Shown here in pieces: positions 51,541 to 61,178 of a stretch of DNA of 64,000 bases. This DNA comes from Gemmataceae bacterium (GTDB lineage Bacteria; Planctomycetota; Planctomycetia; Gemmatales; Gemmataceae). Every line of letters starts with the position of its first letter. Positions within the stretch are counted from its first letter, which is position 1. The notes under the pieces were generated by a model that saw nothing but the letters and a program-made list of their open reading frames with translations, ran no database searches and was not told the DNA's origin. The stretch is taken from positions 41,361 through 105,360 of the forward strand of contig SIAJ01000010.1 in NCBI GenBank assembly GCA_009691845.1, given 5' to 3'. The translations under genes and the position numbers were made by a program.

Positions 51541-54309
51541 TTACTCCAGAGTCACGAACTCGTTCGTATTCAGCAGCATCCGGCAGAAATTCGCCAGGCC
51601 GGCAGACTGCACCAGCTTCACGGCGGCCTGAGATTCCCGAGGCGAGGGGTCACGCTGAAACGCAAGACGAAAGCCAGTTTTTACCTGCATTTCCTCATCT
51701 TTCGTCAGTGACTCAATCTGCTTGGCGAATTTCTCCGCTTGATCGAACATGAACTTGTCGTTGAGCAGATTGAGGGCCTGTAACGCGGTGACGGATGTCG
51801 TTCGCCGCGGCACCGTCGCGGTCGCGTCCGGGCAATCGAACGCTCCGAACGCACCATCCTGCTGCGCACGCGGCTTGAACTGGTAGATCATTCGACGAAA
51901 TTCATCTGGACCCAGGATGGGTTTCGGTGCGTACACGGTCACGTAGTTTGAGTAAGTCCACAGGTTATAGCCAGGTCCGCCGGCCACGCGGTTCAGCGAG
52001 CCGGACACCTGTAGCGTCGAATCTCGAATCGCCTCGGCCTGAATGCGGCGAGATTCAAATCGCCAGAGCATTCTGTGCTCCGCATCGATCGACACTTGCG
52101 CGGGATCGATCAAGCTCGACTGGCGATAAGTCTTGGACAGCAAAATCATCCGATGCAGCGGCTTCATGTAGCCGCCGTTGGCTCGATATTCGGAAGCAAG
52201 CCACTCGAGCAACTCCGGATGCGACGGTCGATCGCCGTTGAAGCCGTAATCGCTCGGCGTGCGAACGAGCCCTTGGCCAAAGTGATTCTGCCAGAGGCGG
52301 TTGACCATCACTCGGGTCGGTAAATGGTTCTCTGGCGAAACCAGCCAGGAGGCGAGTGCGTTCCGCCGTTCCGCGTCTGTCGCGTTCGCGGGAAGCGTCA
52401 TTGCCGGTCCGATGCCGTTAATCGTTCCGGGGACCATGACCTCGGCCCGGTCCATCACGTCGCCACGCTTCAGAAAATGCGTCGGCTCCGGCGTGCGAAA
52501 GTTTCCGGCATAAACGGTGATTGGCTTATCCAGGAGTGCAAGACGAACTTGAAGCGAGTCTCGCTCACTCACGAGTCGCGTCAGGTCGGGATTGACTGTG
52601 GAGGCCTTGCCTCGATCCCACGAACCCGCGACCGGGGACCAGATCTTGCCGTCCAATGAAATCTCGATCTTGTAGCTCATTGCCGTCCGATCGCGATATT
52701 TTTGTTCGCGATCCCGACCCCAGACGATTCGTGCAATCGTTGCGGGCCTCGGCAGTTCGATCTGTGCCCAGCCTTCGCCGAGTTGGTCCGAGATCCAGCT
52801 CTTCGAATTACCGTAGATGCCGTCGTTGAGGTGCAGAATCTTGTGCAGCGACGAATTCGGAAACTCGGACGAAGCAGTCGCCTTCGCTCCTGCTGTTGCC
52901 AAGGCAATGTTGCCATCGCTGGCTTTCTCCGTGAAAATCTCCAGTTCATCGATGCATGGCTGCGCATTGTCATTTGTTGTGTTCACCGTGAAGCGAATGA
53001 ATCTCGCCTCGATTGGCTGCAATCGCTCGACGTTTCGCCGCGAATTGAGAGGATCACGATGGAGTCTGGGTGTGCCCTTGTTGGTTGGAACGGCGATGGG
53101 TTCTGCCGCGTCGATCTGGCGATTCAGCACGAGCAAGCGTTCGCGAATCTGATTCAGTTCAGCAGGCTGAGGAAGGACCGATGCCAGGCGAATCGGCCGC
53201 TCCGCGTGATCCACGCCGGCAAAGATTCCTTCCATCCTATAGAAATCGCGCTGAGCGATCGGGTCGAATTTGTGATCATGGCAGCGTGCGCATCCGGTCG
53301 TGAGCCCGAGAAAAGCTGTCGAAGTAGTCGAAACCATGTCGAACAAATCGTCCGAGCGCTGTTGCCGTTTGCCTTCCTCGGTCGAGTTGCCAACCAGATC
53401 GTGTGCCCCGCCGACGATAAAACCCGTGGCGGCCTGGGATAGCTCATCCGCACCCGACACAGTATCGCCTGCAAGTTGCTCGCGAACGAACTGATCGAAC
53501 GGCAGGTCACGATTGAACGCGCGAATCACCCAATCGCGATACGGCCAGGCGTTGGTCCGTAGCGTGTTCACTTCGTAGCCGTTGCTTTCCGCAAAACGGA
53601 CCACGTCAAGCCAGTGTCGTGCCCATCGTTCGCCAAATGCCGGCGACCCGAGCAGACGATCTACGAGCCGTTCATAAGCGAGGGGCGAAGTGTCGTGGAT
53701 AAACGCGTCCACTTCCTCATGCCTTGGCCTCAAACCCGTCAGGTCCATGGTCACGCGACGAATCAAGGTACGTCGATCTGCTTCCGCGTTGGGCTTCAGG
53801 CCTTTCTTCTCTAGGCCGGATTTCACGAAGGCATCGATCGGATTTTCCGTCCAGCCTTGTACGGTCGGGATAGGCACCGCAGGCCGACGAATCGGTTGCA
53901 GCGACCACCAGTCCAGTCCGGCTCGTTTGGCCGGCTCAATCTTCGCAGGCAGTTGAAGTGACCCGCCTTCCCACTTGGCCCCCTCATCGATCCAGCGTGA
54001 TAGTCGTGCAATGTCCGTTGCCGCGAGGGGCGTCTTGGGCGGCATCTTTTTTTCGTGGAGCAGCCGAATCATTCTGCTCTTGGCTGCGCTGCCCGGCTCT
54101 AGGGCCGGGCCGTTCGCACCGCCTTCGTAGAGCCTCTTGGAATTGGTGAGATCCAAATCCCCTTTCGGCAGCTTTCCGGAATGGCAGCCAACACAATGTG
54201 TTTCGAGAATGGGTGCGATCTCCTTGCGGAATGAAATCGGATCGGCAGCGAGGACGCCGGACGAAAAAGCACAGAGACTCACGATCATCGACCAGTACCG
54301 GCATCCCAT
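51541..54309 (-). CDS. DUF1549/DUF1553 planctomycete cytochrome-type protein
   Basis: A 922-residue exported protein (signal peptide MGCRYWSMIVSLCAFSSGVL). Domains in order: PSCyt1 with CVGCHSG (haem-type CxxCH) near residue 42 and KMPPKTPL, PSCyt2 (DUF1549) with DWWSLQPI, GERWARHWLDVVRFAESNGY and a second CARCHDHKFDPI, a discoidin-like (F5/8C) segment near 455-590 (DGIYGNSKSW), and PSD1 (DUF1553) with NRLWQNHFGQGLVRTPSDYG. ATG 54309 has GGAG 7 bases upstream. It is three bases from DUF1501; the pair is characteristic of Planctomycetes. Confidence 0.93.
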   Translation of the reverse strand: MGCRYWSMIVSLCAFSSGVLAADPISFRKEIAPILETHCVGCHSGKLPKGDLDLTNSKRLYEGGANGPALEPGSAAKSRMIRLLHEKKMPPKTPLAATDIARLSRWIDEGAKWEGGSLQLPAKIEPAKRAGLDWWSLQPIRRPAVPIPTVQGWTENPIDAFVKSGLEKKGLKPNAEADRRTLIRRVTMDLTGLRPRHEEVDAFIHDTSPLAYERLVDRLLGSPAFGERWARHWLDVVRFAESNGYEVNTLRTNAWPYRDWVIRAFNRDLPFDQFVREQLAGDTVSGADELSQAATGFIVGGAHDLVGNSTEEGKRQQRSDDLFDMVSTTSTAFLGLTTGCARCHDHKFDPIAQRDFYRMEGIFAGVDHAERPIRLASVLPQPAELNQIRERLLVLNRQIDAAEPIAVPTNKGTPRLHRDPLNSRRNVERLQPIEARFIRFTVNTTNDNAQPCIDELEIFTEKASDGNIALATAGAKATASSEFPNSSLHKILHLNDGIYGNSKSWISDQLGEGWAQIELPRPATIARIVWGRDREQKYRDRTAMSYKIEISLDGKIWSPVAGSWDRGKASTVNPDLTRLVSERDSLQVRLALLDKPITVYAGNFRTPEPTHFLKRGDVMDRAEVMVPGTINGIGPAMTLPANATDAERRNALASWLVSPENHLPTRVMVNRLWQNHFGQGLVRTPSDYGFNGDRPSHPELLEWLASEYRANGGYMKPLHRMILLSKTYRQSSLIDPAQVSIDAEHRMLWRFESRRIQAEAIRDSTLQVSGSLNRVAGGPGYNLWTYSNYVTVYAPKPILGPDEFRRMIYQFKPRAQQDGAFGAFDCPDATATVPRRTTSVTALQALNLLNDKFMFDQAEKFAKQIESLTKDEEMQVKTGFRLAFQRDPSPRESQAAVKLVQSAGLANFCRMLLNTNEFVTLE

Positions 54310-54424
54310 GAACACGCTCCGATCAGCAGAACCGGCCTGATCCGCCCGGCCGAAGCCTGGCGATATTTGACTCAGACGCATAAAAGGACGAAGTCTATTC
54401 TACCACTCTCTTGACCTCAAAGAG

Positions 54425-54482
54425 TAGTAGGCACACTCCGTGTGCCGTGAGGCGCACGGCGCCACACGGAGTGTGCCTACTG
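54425..54482. repeat. GCACACTCCGTGTG inverted element next to a PDZ remnant
   Basis: TAGTAGGCACACTCCGTGTG is repeated in inverted form (CACACGGAGTGTGCCTACT) 17 bases later. It belongs to the family at 10062, 27297 and 35234. The PDZ fragment begins exactly where the right arm ends. Confidence 0.7.
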
Positions 54483-54652
54483 CCACGCCAGGCGAGAAAG
54501 GCGGCCTAAAGGTAGGCGACATCCTGATTACAGTCGGCGGCAAGCCTTTCCGGGAAGGATTCGAACTTCAGAAGGTGGTCGCCTCGCTACCGGTTGGCCA
54601 GCCAGTTGAAGTCGCATTGATCCGTGCCGGCGAGCCCGAAGGTGGTGATTAA
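54482..54652 (+). pseudogene. Fragment of a PDZ domain
   Basis: TPGEKGGLKVGDILITVGGK and the following LQKVVASLPVGQPVEVALIR form the C-terminal half of a PDZ domain like those of HtrA proteases. Nothing upstream in frame continues the domain; instead the palindromic element abuts it. No start codon with a ribosome binding site is present. Probably a truncated gene remnant. Confidence 0.6.
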
Positions 54653-54852
54653 AAAACAGGCGGATGAATATGGGTTGTCGGGAGCGAAGGGGGAGGAGTG
54701 AGTCTTTCGAGTTATCTCCTAGCTCGTTCTTTCCAAGTCTCCGACGATCTGGCCCTGTGGAGTACTGCCAAGACCTCTACCACCCTGCTGATCGATGCTA
54801 GACTACGTAACCGAATCGCTTCAGGCCTGCCGCCCGAGCATCCAGCCCTACT

Positions 54853-54965
54853 TCACCGTAGAGTCGTGGCGATCGGATAATCCAAGCGGTTGGAGTAGAC
54901 ACCCGGCGGCGCTCCGACGACCGCGATAGCCTCCGCCAGAGTCATTCCCTCTTTCACGAACTCGA
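54853..54965 (-). pseudogene. Possible remnant of a BamE/SmpA-like small protein
   Basis: In a frame different from the neighbouring GT4 gene the minus strand reads FVKEGMTLAEAIAVVGAPPG and then VYSNRLDYPIATTLR before a stop. The G-M-T-x-x-E and G-x-P-P-G spacing resembles the small planctomycete proteins with a BamE/SmpA-type motif. It overlaps the end of the GT4 gene and lacks a start. It could be chance; composition and motif make a remnant more likely. Confidence 0.35.
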
Positions 54966-56198
54966 ATTTTCAGTCAAAACTCCCTCAGCAATCGCCAACT
55001 TGTCCTTCCAACGAAACTCGCGATTGAGTCTTTCTCTGCCCGCATTCCCCCAACTCGCTCGAAGCTGCGGATCATTTGCCAGGCGACGGATTGCGTCAGC
55101 CAGGCCATCGATATCAAAGCACGGCACGAGCAGTCCATCTTGCTCGTGCCGAATCACATCGACGACACCGCCCGCTCGATAACCAATGACGGGCACTCCA
55201 TTCGCCCAGGCTTCGAGAAACACCAGGCCGAACGAATCGGAGATTGATGGCAACGCGAAGAGATCGATGCCGGCGAAGAAGTCACGCCGTTGTGGATCGC
55301 TCAATGGTCCCGTCCGCACGACGCCATCCATCGGCAGTATGTGCTTCCGAACTCTCGTGAAAGATGGCATCGCCGATCCTGCAAGCACCACCCGAATTGG
55401 CGGGCCGGCGATTTGCACTTCTTTAGTCGCAGCCAGCAGGTCGAGGCTCCCCTTCTCCATGCTGAGGTTGGCCAGGTGACCCACAACGATTTCATCTGGA
55501 CGAACACCCCAAGAATGCCGGGCGGCCTCGCGATTGCCCCCCGTACATTCGGCCGGATCGACACCGAGGCCCTGCAAGACGATCCGTTCTTCCGGCACGC
55601 CGATCTTGCGAACCGCTTCCCGTTCCGTGGACGTTTGCACGATCACACGACCGGCCTGCCTCAACAGCCAACCGTGATGCGGCGACGTGTAGGCTCGCCG
55701 AATCCAGTTTCGCGGTTGGTTGAGATCACCCAGATGCAGGAACGGCGTGAGGACGAACGGCACATTTTTCTTTCGTGCCAAACGCAGAGCACACATCGCC
55801 AGCGAGGAATAAGGAAATGCCAGTGCGTGAACCACATCGACCGGGCCGGCCTCTGTGCCGGCGTCGCGCCACATGCGAAGCGAAAGGGGCGTCCATGGCA
55901 CCGTCATTGCCTGCCATGAACGCACAGGGAACATCGATAGGGCCTTGAACAGGAACTTGCGACCGGGAAAACGAAACTCGGGACGATAGCGACGGACCGA
56001 GATGCCGTCTTCAAGGTCGATGCCGGCGGCTGTTTCGCTCTTGCCTCGCTTCGTAAACGCGGTGAGATCGAGGGCTGTCGTTGTCCACGCCGTGACGCTG
56101 TGGCCCTTGGTCGCGAGGTGCTGACTCAGCCGGGCCGTCCAGGCTTCTGCTCCGCCCAGTGCTGGCGGGTAACGGTGAACGAACTGGGCGATGTGCAT
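54954..56198 (-). CDS. GT4-family glycosyltransferase
   Basis: A 414-residue GT-B fold glycosyltransferase. The N-terminal half begins MHIAQFVHRYPPALGGAEAW (GGxE sugar-nucleotide loop); the C-terminal half carries VGHLANLSMEKGSLDLL, and the nucleotide-binding DSFGLVFLEAWANGVPVIG, with GGVVDVIRHEQDG. ATG 56198 is used; an upstream in-frame TTG is possible. It is likely involved in surface polysaccharide synthesis. It is transcribed opposite to the aspartate aminotransferase. Confidence 0.9.
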   Translation of the reverse strand: MHIAQFVHRYPPALGGAEAWTARLSQHLATKGHSVTAWTTTALDLTAFTKRGKSETAAGIDLEDGISVRRYRPEFRFPGRKFLFKALSMFPVRSWQAMTVPWTPLSLRMWRDAGTEAGPVDVVHALAFPYSSLAMCALRLARKKNVPFVLTPFLHLGDLNQPRNWIRRAYTSPHHGWLLRQAGRVIVQTSTEREAVRKIGVPEERIVLQGLGVDPAECTGGNREAARHSWGVRPDEIVVGHLANLSMEKGSLDLLAATKEVQIAGPPIRVVLAGSAMPSFTRVRKHILPMDGVVRTGPLSDPQRRDFFAGIDLFALPSISDSFGLVFLEAWANGVPVIGYRAGGVVDVIRHEQDGLLVPCFDIDGLADAIRRLANDPQLRASWGNAGRERLNREFRWKDKLAIAEGVLTENSSS

Positions 56199-56392
56199 TG
56201 GCAATTGCGATTCTGGTGGGTCAAAACGGAGCCCGAAGCGAAGCGAGGAAGAACCACGAGTCGATCAGACTGCATAGCGAGAGCTTGCCTCGCTTCGGGC
56301 CCCACGGCCTGGCCGACATCTTTAATCAGGCGAATGTCTACTACAACATACGATAGAGTCTCGTTCTACCACCATTCGGAGTGATTGGGAGC

Positions 56393-57586
56393 ATGATCCG
56401 CATCTCGTCTTTAGCCTCGTCCGTTCTGCCATCCGCCACGCTTGCCGCCGGGGCCAAAGCTCGCCAGATGAAAGCGAGCGGCATCAAAGTCTTCGACTTC
56501 AGCCTCGGCGAGCCGGACTTCCCTACGCCGCCGCACATTTGCGCTGCCGCTGAAAAAGCCATTGCTGCCGGGCACACGCATTACACGCCCGTGAATGGCA
56601 TCCCGGAACTCAAGTCCGCCATCTGCCGCTGGTACAAGAAATATCACGGTTTCGATTGCACGCCGGACATGGTCATCGTCTCGAACGGGGCCAAGCATTC
56701 GATTCACAACACCCTGGCCGCGTCGCTGAATCCCGGTGACGAGGTTATCATTCCTGCACCGTATTGGGTCAGCTACAGCGACCTCGTGCAAATGACCGGG
56801 GCGAAGGCGGTCGTCGTCCCGACAACTGCTGCGAGCGGTTTCAAGATGTCGCCGGCTCAGCTCAAGTCGGCCATCACGCCGAAGACGCGGATGCTGATGA
56901 TCAACTCGCCGAGCAATCCGACGGGCAGCGTCTACAGCCGCGAGGAACTGATAGCCATTGCGGATGTGATGCTCGGCACCAACGCGACGATCTTGAGCGA
57001 CGAAATCTACGAGCAACTCACTTACGGCGACGCGAAGCCGACGTGTATTGCAACCTTGCGGCCCGAACTGCGTGAACGCACGATCACGATCAGCGGGGCC
57101 AGTAAGAGCTACGCGATGACCGGCTGGCGCATGGGCTGGACCGTAGCCCCCAAGCCGTTGATTGACGCAATGGGCAATATCCAGAGCCAGGAAACAAGCT
57201 GCCCGTCGAGCGTGAGCCAGTATGCCTTGCTCGCAGCGCTCGACGGCCCGCAAGAATGCGTGGCCGAGATGCGAAAGGAATTCCTGGCCCGCCGCGATTT
57301 GGTTTGCGAGAAACTTCGCCGCATCCCGGGCATTACGTTCCCCACGCCGGAGGGGGCCTTCTACGCGTTCTTCGATATCTCGGCATACTTCGGCAAGACC
57401 ATCGGCGGCGTCGCGATCAAGGACTCACTTGAGTTCTGCAAGGCCTGTCTTGAAACTGCCCATGTGAACCTGGTCACCGGCTCGGCTTTCGGAGCCGAGG
57501 GATATGCTCGCATGTCGTACGCCAATAGCCGGGAGGAACTCGAAGGCGGCATAGCGGCCTTGGCAGCGTGGCTCGGCAAGGCGTAG
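56393..57586 (+). CDS. Class I aspartate aminotransferase
   Basis: PLP-dependent transaminase of 397 residues. VFDFSLGEPDFPTPPHI is near residue 33, the nucleotide/PLP stretch VSNGAKHSIHN, INSPSNPTGSVYSREEL (near 170), and the Schiff-base lysine in ISGASKSYAMTGWRMGW near residue 234. GGGAG is five bases before the ATG at 56393 (MIRISSLA). It corresponds to the AspB/AspC group of type Ib transaminases. It is divergent from the GT4 gene. Confidence 0.93.
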   Translation: MIRISSLASSVLPSATLAAGAKARQMKASGIKVFDFSLGEPDFPTPPHICAAAEKAIAAGHTHYTPVNGIPELKSAICRWYKKYHGFDCTPDMVIVSNGAKHSIHNTLAASLNPGDEVIIPAPYWVSYSDLVQMTGAKAVVVPTTAASGFKMSPAQLKSAITPKTRMLMINSPSNPTGSVYSREELIAIADVMLGTNATILSDEIYEQLTYGDAKPTCIATLRPELRERTITISGASKSYAMTGWRMGWTVAPKPLIDAMGNIQSQETSCPSSVSQYALLAALDGPQECVAEMRKEFLARRDLVCEKLRRIPGITFPTPEGAFYAFFDISAYFGKTIGGVAIKDSLEFCKACLETAHVNLVTGSAFGAEGYARMSYANSREELEGGIAALAAWLGKA

Positions 57587-57594
57587 TGCTTTCT

Positions 57595-57647
57595 GTAGCC
57601 GCGTTCGCCAGAACGCGGGGAACCCGCACTCTGGCGAACGTGGCTAC
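57595..57647. repeat. Long inverted repeat after the aminotransferase
   Basis: GTAGCCGCGTTCGCCAGAA (57595 on) pairs with TCTGGCGAACGTGGCTAC (to 57647) over about 25 positions with few mismatches. It begins eight bases after the stop codon. It may act as terminator; similar-looking GTAGCC-ended repeats have the appearance of intergenic repeats. Confidence 0.65.
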
Positions 57648-57687
57648 GCTACAATCGGTGGACGCGTAACACTGGACACACTCCCGT

Positions 57688-58842
57688 ATGCGAACCACGC
57701 TTTTCCTACTGATCGCCCTGCCGATTCCCCTCCTTGCAGTTTCGCTCGACCGCGATCGGTTGAAGCAAATCGACACGTCGGTTGAAGCGGCTGTCAAGCG
57801 AGGCGATTGCCCGGGAGCAGTGGTCGTCGTGGTTCACGACGATGAAGTCGTGTTTCGCAAGGCATTCGGCCAGCGATCGCTTCAGCCGGACAAGCAGGCG
57901 ATGGCCGTGGACACGGTCTTCGATCTTGCTTCTTTGACCAAGCCGATTGCAACGGCAACGTCCGCATTTGTCCTGATCGAACAGAGGAAGCTGCGGCTAT
58001 CGGAAAAGGTCGCCACGTACTGGCCGGAGTTCGCTGCGAACAAAAAAGGCGCGGTCACGGTCGAGCACTTGCTTTCGCACACCAGCGGCTTGCTGGCAGA
58101 CAATTCGCTTGGCGACTACAAGTCCGGCAAGGGCGATGCCATGAAAAAGATCGCGGCACTTTCTTTGGAGGCAGAACCGGGAAAGCGATTCCGCTACAGC
58201 GATGTCGGCTTCATCGTCCTCGGCGAACTGATTGAACGCATCTCGGGGAAGAACGTTCATGAGTTTTCCAAGAGGCACGTTTTCGATCCACTGGCGATGG
58301 CCGAGACGAGTTACCTTCCATCGGAAAAGCTCAAAGCCCGCTGTGCTCCCACCGGCAAGCGAGAAGGAAACTGGCTAACGGGCGAGGTACACGATCCACG
58401 CGCTGCCGCCATCGGGGGCATTGCCGGCCACGCGGGACTGTTCGGCACTGCCGACGAGGTGGCTTGCTTCGCCCGAATGTTGCTTCGGGGTGGCGAACTG
58501 GACGGCAAACGCGTGCTGAGTCGCGAAAGCGTTCAACTCATGACCATGCCGATTGACGTCCCTGGCGGCAAGCGATCGCGAGGCTGGGACGTGGACACCG
58601 GCTTTAGTTCTCCACGAGGAGAACTGTTTGTGAAAGGCGAAGGCTTCGGGCACACGGGATTCACCGGCACTTCGCTGTGGATCGATCCGCGCAGCAAGAC
58701 CGCCATCGTCATTCTGACCAATCGCGTGCATATCTCGGAGAAAGTCCAGGTGACCTCGTTGCGACGCGAAATCGCGACCATCGTCGCGGAGTCGGTCGGC
58801 GTGAAACGAGTCGCACCAAAAGTGGAGCCAAAGCGGGATTGA
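57688..58842 (+). CDS. Exported serine hydrolase of the beta-lactamase/esterase fold
   Basis: A 384-residue protein with a signal peptide (MRTTLFLLIALPIPLLAV). Class C beta-lactamase-like fold: SxxK in FDLASLTKPIATATS (nucleophile Ser near residue 80), YxN-type motif FRYSDVGFI (YSD near 170) and the third motif GHTGFTGTSLWID near residue 320. Such proteins act as D-alanyl-D-alanine peptidases or esterases; which is unknown. It is followed by the metallopeptidase-like gene. Confidence 0.88.
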   Translation: MRTTLFLLIALPIPLLAVSLDRDRLKQIDTSVEAAVKRGDCPGAVVVVVHDDEVVFRKAFGQRSLQPDKQAMAVDTVFDLASLTKPIATATSAFVLIEQRKLRLSEKVATYWPEFAANKKGAVTVEHLLSHTSGLLADNSLGDYKSGKGDAMKKIAALSLEAEPGKRFRYSDVGFIVLGELIERISGKNVHEFSKRHVFDPLAMAETSYLPSEKLKARCAPTGKREGNWLTGEVHDPRAAAIGGIAGHAGLFGTADEVACFARMLLRGGELDGKRVLSRESVQLMTMPIDVPGGKRSRGWDVDTGFSSPRGELFVKGEGFGHTGFTGTSLWIDPRSKTAIVILTNRVHISEKVQVTSLRREIATIVAESVGVKRVAPKVEPKRD

Positions 58843-58926
58843 GACCCAGATAGTTGCGAAGCCCCTTGTCTCCTCTAAAATCGCGGGTGCTGTTTTGGTT
58901 TGCCCGTTGAGTTCTGACCGATCAAA

Positions 58927-59652
58927 ATGCCCCGCTCGACCCTGCCACTCGCGTATCACTGGGACAACTCGCGGCCACCGCCACGATTATCGTTGAGGTT
59001 GTCCAAGCATCGGCAGATTGCCGTGCCCGAAGTGCCCGCGTGGATCGAGACGGGAAACGTGGGCCGTCCGTTCGACTTCTCGGCCGCGATGCACCGCCTG
59101 TGCGAGGACGTCACCGAACGATCAGAAGCATTCGGTCACCTGGATCTCTCGCGGATCCTTTTCACGATCACGCGTGCCCGAACCGGAACGAAGCACGGCC
59201 TTCAAGCCAAAGTCACGCCGTTAAGATTCGAGGGAGGTGCACTCGCCACGAATCATCGCAGTTCGACTTTCCAGGTTCAGCGGTTTGTTGTCGATGGTCG
59301 TGACATGCTCTACCTGGTCTCGTTCTGTCTGCCCAGATTCATGAATCGCGACTTTCACGATAAGCTCGTGACCGTGTTTCACGAACTTCACCACATCTCG
59401 CCCGAGTTTGATGGGACTATTCGTCGTCATGAGGGACGCTACTCGACTCACACTTCAAGCCAAAAGCGATACGACGCGCACATGGCCAAGCTAGTGAAAA
59501 AATACCTCGCCAACGAAGCCGACGAATCGCGCAATCATTTCCTACGGCTCTCGTTTGCCGAGCTTTGTCAGCGGCACGGCTCCATTGTTGGCAATCATTT
59601 GCCGAGGCCGAAGCTGATTCGAGTCCCCCACTCCACCCCGCCGAGTCGCTGA
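58927..59652 (+). CDS. Putative metallopeptidase with an HELHH motif
   Basis: A 241-residue soluble protein. The zinc-binding motif TVFHELHHISPEFDG (near residue 150) fits gluzincin-type HExxH peptidases, and resembles the putative phage metallopeptidase domain (PF18894-like), as recalled from the family. Upstream strands include LDLSRILFTITRARTGTKHG. No signal peptide. Its role is unknown; it is conserved-looking and in an ordinary chromosomal context. Confidence 0.7.
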   Translation: MPRSTLPLAYHWDNSRPPPRLSLRLSKHRQIAVPEVPAWIETGNVGRPFDFSAAMHRLCEDVTERSEAFGHLDLSRILFTITRARTGTKHGLQAKVTPLRFEGGALATNHRSSTFQVQRFVVDGRDMLYLVSFCLPRFMNRDFHDKLVTVFHELHHISPEFDGTIRRHEGRYSTHTSSQKRYDAHMAKLVKKYLANEADESRNHFLRLSFAELCQRHGSIVGNHLPRPKLIRVPHSTPPSR

Positions 59653-59723
59653 CGGTTCCGGTGAAGTTCACGACCCAACTTGGCCGATAGTGGAAGATGA
59701 AAGATCATCGCGCAAGTTGTGCC

Positions 59724-60038
59724 ATGAGCGGACCTCATCGATTTGTGTTCGCATCGAGTGCATTCGGCCTCCTGTTGGCCTGCGGTTGCTCGCTGACTTC
59801 GTCGCGCGAGCCCGACCTGGCCCCTGCTCTGCAAAATTCCGATCCGGTTTGTGCGACCCCTGAGCCGAGTTTGCCAGCACCAAAAATTATTGTCCCGCTA
59901 GGTGCCCATTCGGCAGTGAAGCCAGCATCTGCACCGGCGAAGGTATCACCCATTCGCGATCGTTTGAACAGCCCGCCGGAGGTTACGGTCACCGTGCTCG
60001 AACCGATTCCCATCAAGAACGGCCCTGCCCTGAAGTGA
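59724..60038 (+). CDS. Small lipoprotein
   Basis: A 104-residue protein. The signal peptide ends in a lipobox (FGLLLACGCSLTS); the lipidated Cys would be the first of the two, with the second following. The mature part is Pro/Ala/Ser-rich and likely disordered. ATG 59724 is used; an ATG nine codons earlier is possible. Function unknown. Confidence 0.65.
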   Translation: MSGPHRFVFASSAFGLLLACGCSLTSSREPDLAPALQNSDPVCATPEPSLPAPKIIVPLGAHSAVKPASAPAKVSPIRDRLNSPPEVTVTVLEPIPIKNGPALK

Positions 60039-60120
60039 CATTCAGCCAGCCAATTCGCGCTTTTTCCTGAAGGCTGTCTCCGCCTGGCGAATAATAGAGT
60101 GTCCGCCCGGAGACGATCTC

Positions 60121-60573
60121 ATGCCCGAGTGGCTCAAGCGATATCTTCCTGAAGGTTGGGACAGTACCGAGTTTCTGATCGCGGCCATCGCGTTCACGGC
60201 GGCGACGTTCGTCGTGAGCATCGTCTCGGTCGGTATCGTCGTGGTACGCCTGCCACGAAACTACTTTGCCGGCGACCACTCACCCCCGATGTGGGCGGAT
60301 CGGCATGCGCTTGTTCGCTGGCCACTGCGCATCCTGAAGAATTTGCTTGGCGTGCTATTGGTCGCGATTGGCATCGTGATGTCCCTCCCAGGCGTCCCTG
60401 GGCAGGGGATTCTGACCGTGCTCATCGGAGCGATGTTGCTGGATTTTCCTGGCAAACGCTCGTTCGAGAAGTGGCTGCTGCGTCGTCGCGGCGTGTTGAA
60501 TGCCATCAATAAACTTCGCTCGCGTTACAGCAAGCCGCCGCTGGAACTCGACAGCCCCGCAGTCTCGCCGTAG
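60121..60573 (+). CDS. PGPGW-type small membrane protein
   Basis: A 150-residue protein with two or three hydrophobic segments: AAIAFTAATFVVSIVSVGIV near residue 20, then LKNLLGVLLVAIGIVMSLPG and VPGQGILTVLIGAMLLDFPG, which carry the PGxPGxG motif of the PGPGW family. After it comes a basic cytoplasmic tail. Function unknown. It lies 34 bases before leuD. Confidence 0.75.
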   Translation: MPEWLKRYLPEGWDSTEFLIAAIAFTAATFVVSIVSVGIVVVRLPRNYFAGDHSPPMWADRHALVRWPLRILKNLLGVLLVAIGIVMSLPGVPGQGILTVLIGAMLLDFPGKRSFEKWLLRRRGVLNAINKLRSRYSKPPLELDSPAVSP

Positions 60574-60607
60574 AACAACTGAGAAGCGATTCCTCTTCGA
60601 GCAACTC

Positions 60608-61171
60608 ATGCAGACGACCATTACAGGCAAGGTTTTCGTGTTGGGGGACAATGTCGACACCGACCAGATCATCCCGGCTCAGTATCTCACGTACAATCCG
60701 TCAATCCCGGCCGAATACAAGATGTTCGGCAAGTACGCGTTGACCAGCGTGCCGCCTTCGCAGATGGGCCTGCCAAAAGGCCACGTGCCATTCCACACAG
60801 ATGACGAGTTCGTCTCGCCTTACAAGATCGTGATTGCCGGCAAGAATTTCGGTTGCGGTTCGTCTCGCGAGCACGCACCGATTGCCCTGGCCGCCGCGGG
60901 AATTCAAGCAGTCGTGGCCGAGTTTTATGCGCGAATCTTCTACCGCAACTCGATCAACGGCGGCTATCTCGTCCCACTGGAATCCAAAAAGCGCCTGGTC
61001 GATGAGATTTGCACGGGGGATGAAGTCAGTATCGACCTGGTGGCCAAAGTTCTGAAGAATACGACCACGGGCGATCAGTGGGAGTTGCAAGACCTTGGAG
61101 ACGTGGCCCCTATCATCGAGGCCGGTGGCATTTTTGAATACGCGAAGAAAGTCGGCATGTTGAAAGTATAG
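60608..61171 (+). CDS. leuD: 3-isopropylmalate dehydratase small subunit
   Basis: Small subunit of the leucine-pathway isomerase, 187 residues. VFVLGDNVDTDQIIPAQYLT begins the domain, the swivel loop reads NFGCGSSREHAPIALAAAG, and IFYRNSINGGYLVP follows. ATG 60608 is preferred because a longer frame runs into the upstream gene. leuC is not in the window. It is followed by a perfect palindromic terminator-like stem. Confidence 0.95.
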   Translation: MQTTITGKVFVLGDNVDTDQIIPAQYLTYNPSIPAEYKMFGKYALTSVPPSQMGLPKGHVPFHTDDEFVSPYKIVIAGKNFGCGSSREHAPIALAAAGIQAVVAEFYARIFYRNSINGGYLVPLESKKRLVDEICTGDEVSIDLVAKVLKNTTTGDQWELQDLGDVAPIIEAGGIFEYAKKVGMLKV

Positions 61172-61178
61172 ATTCGCA

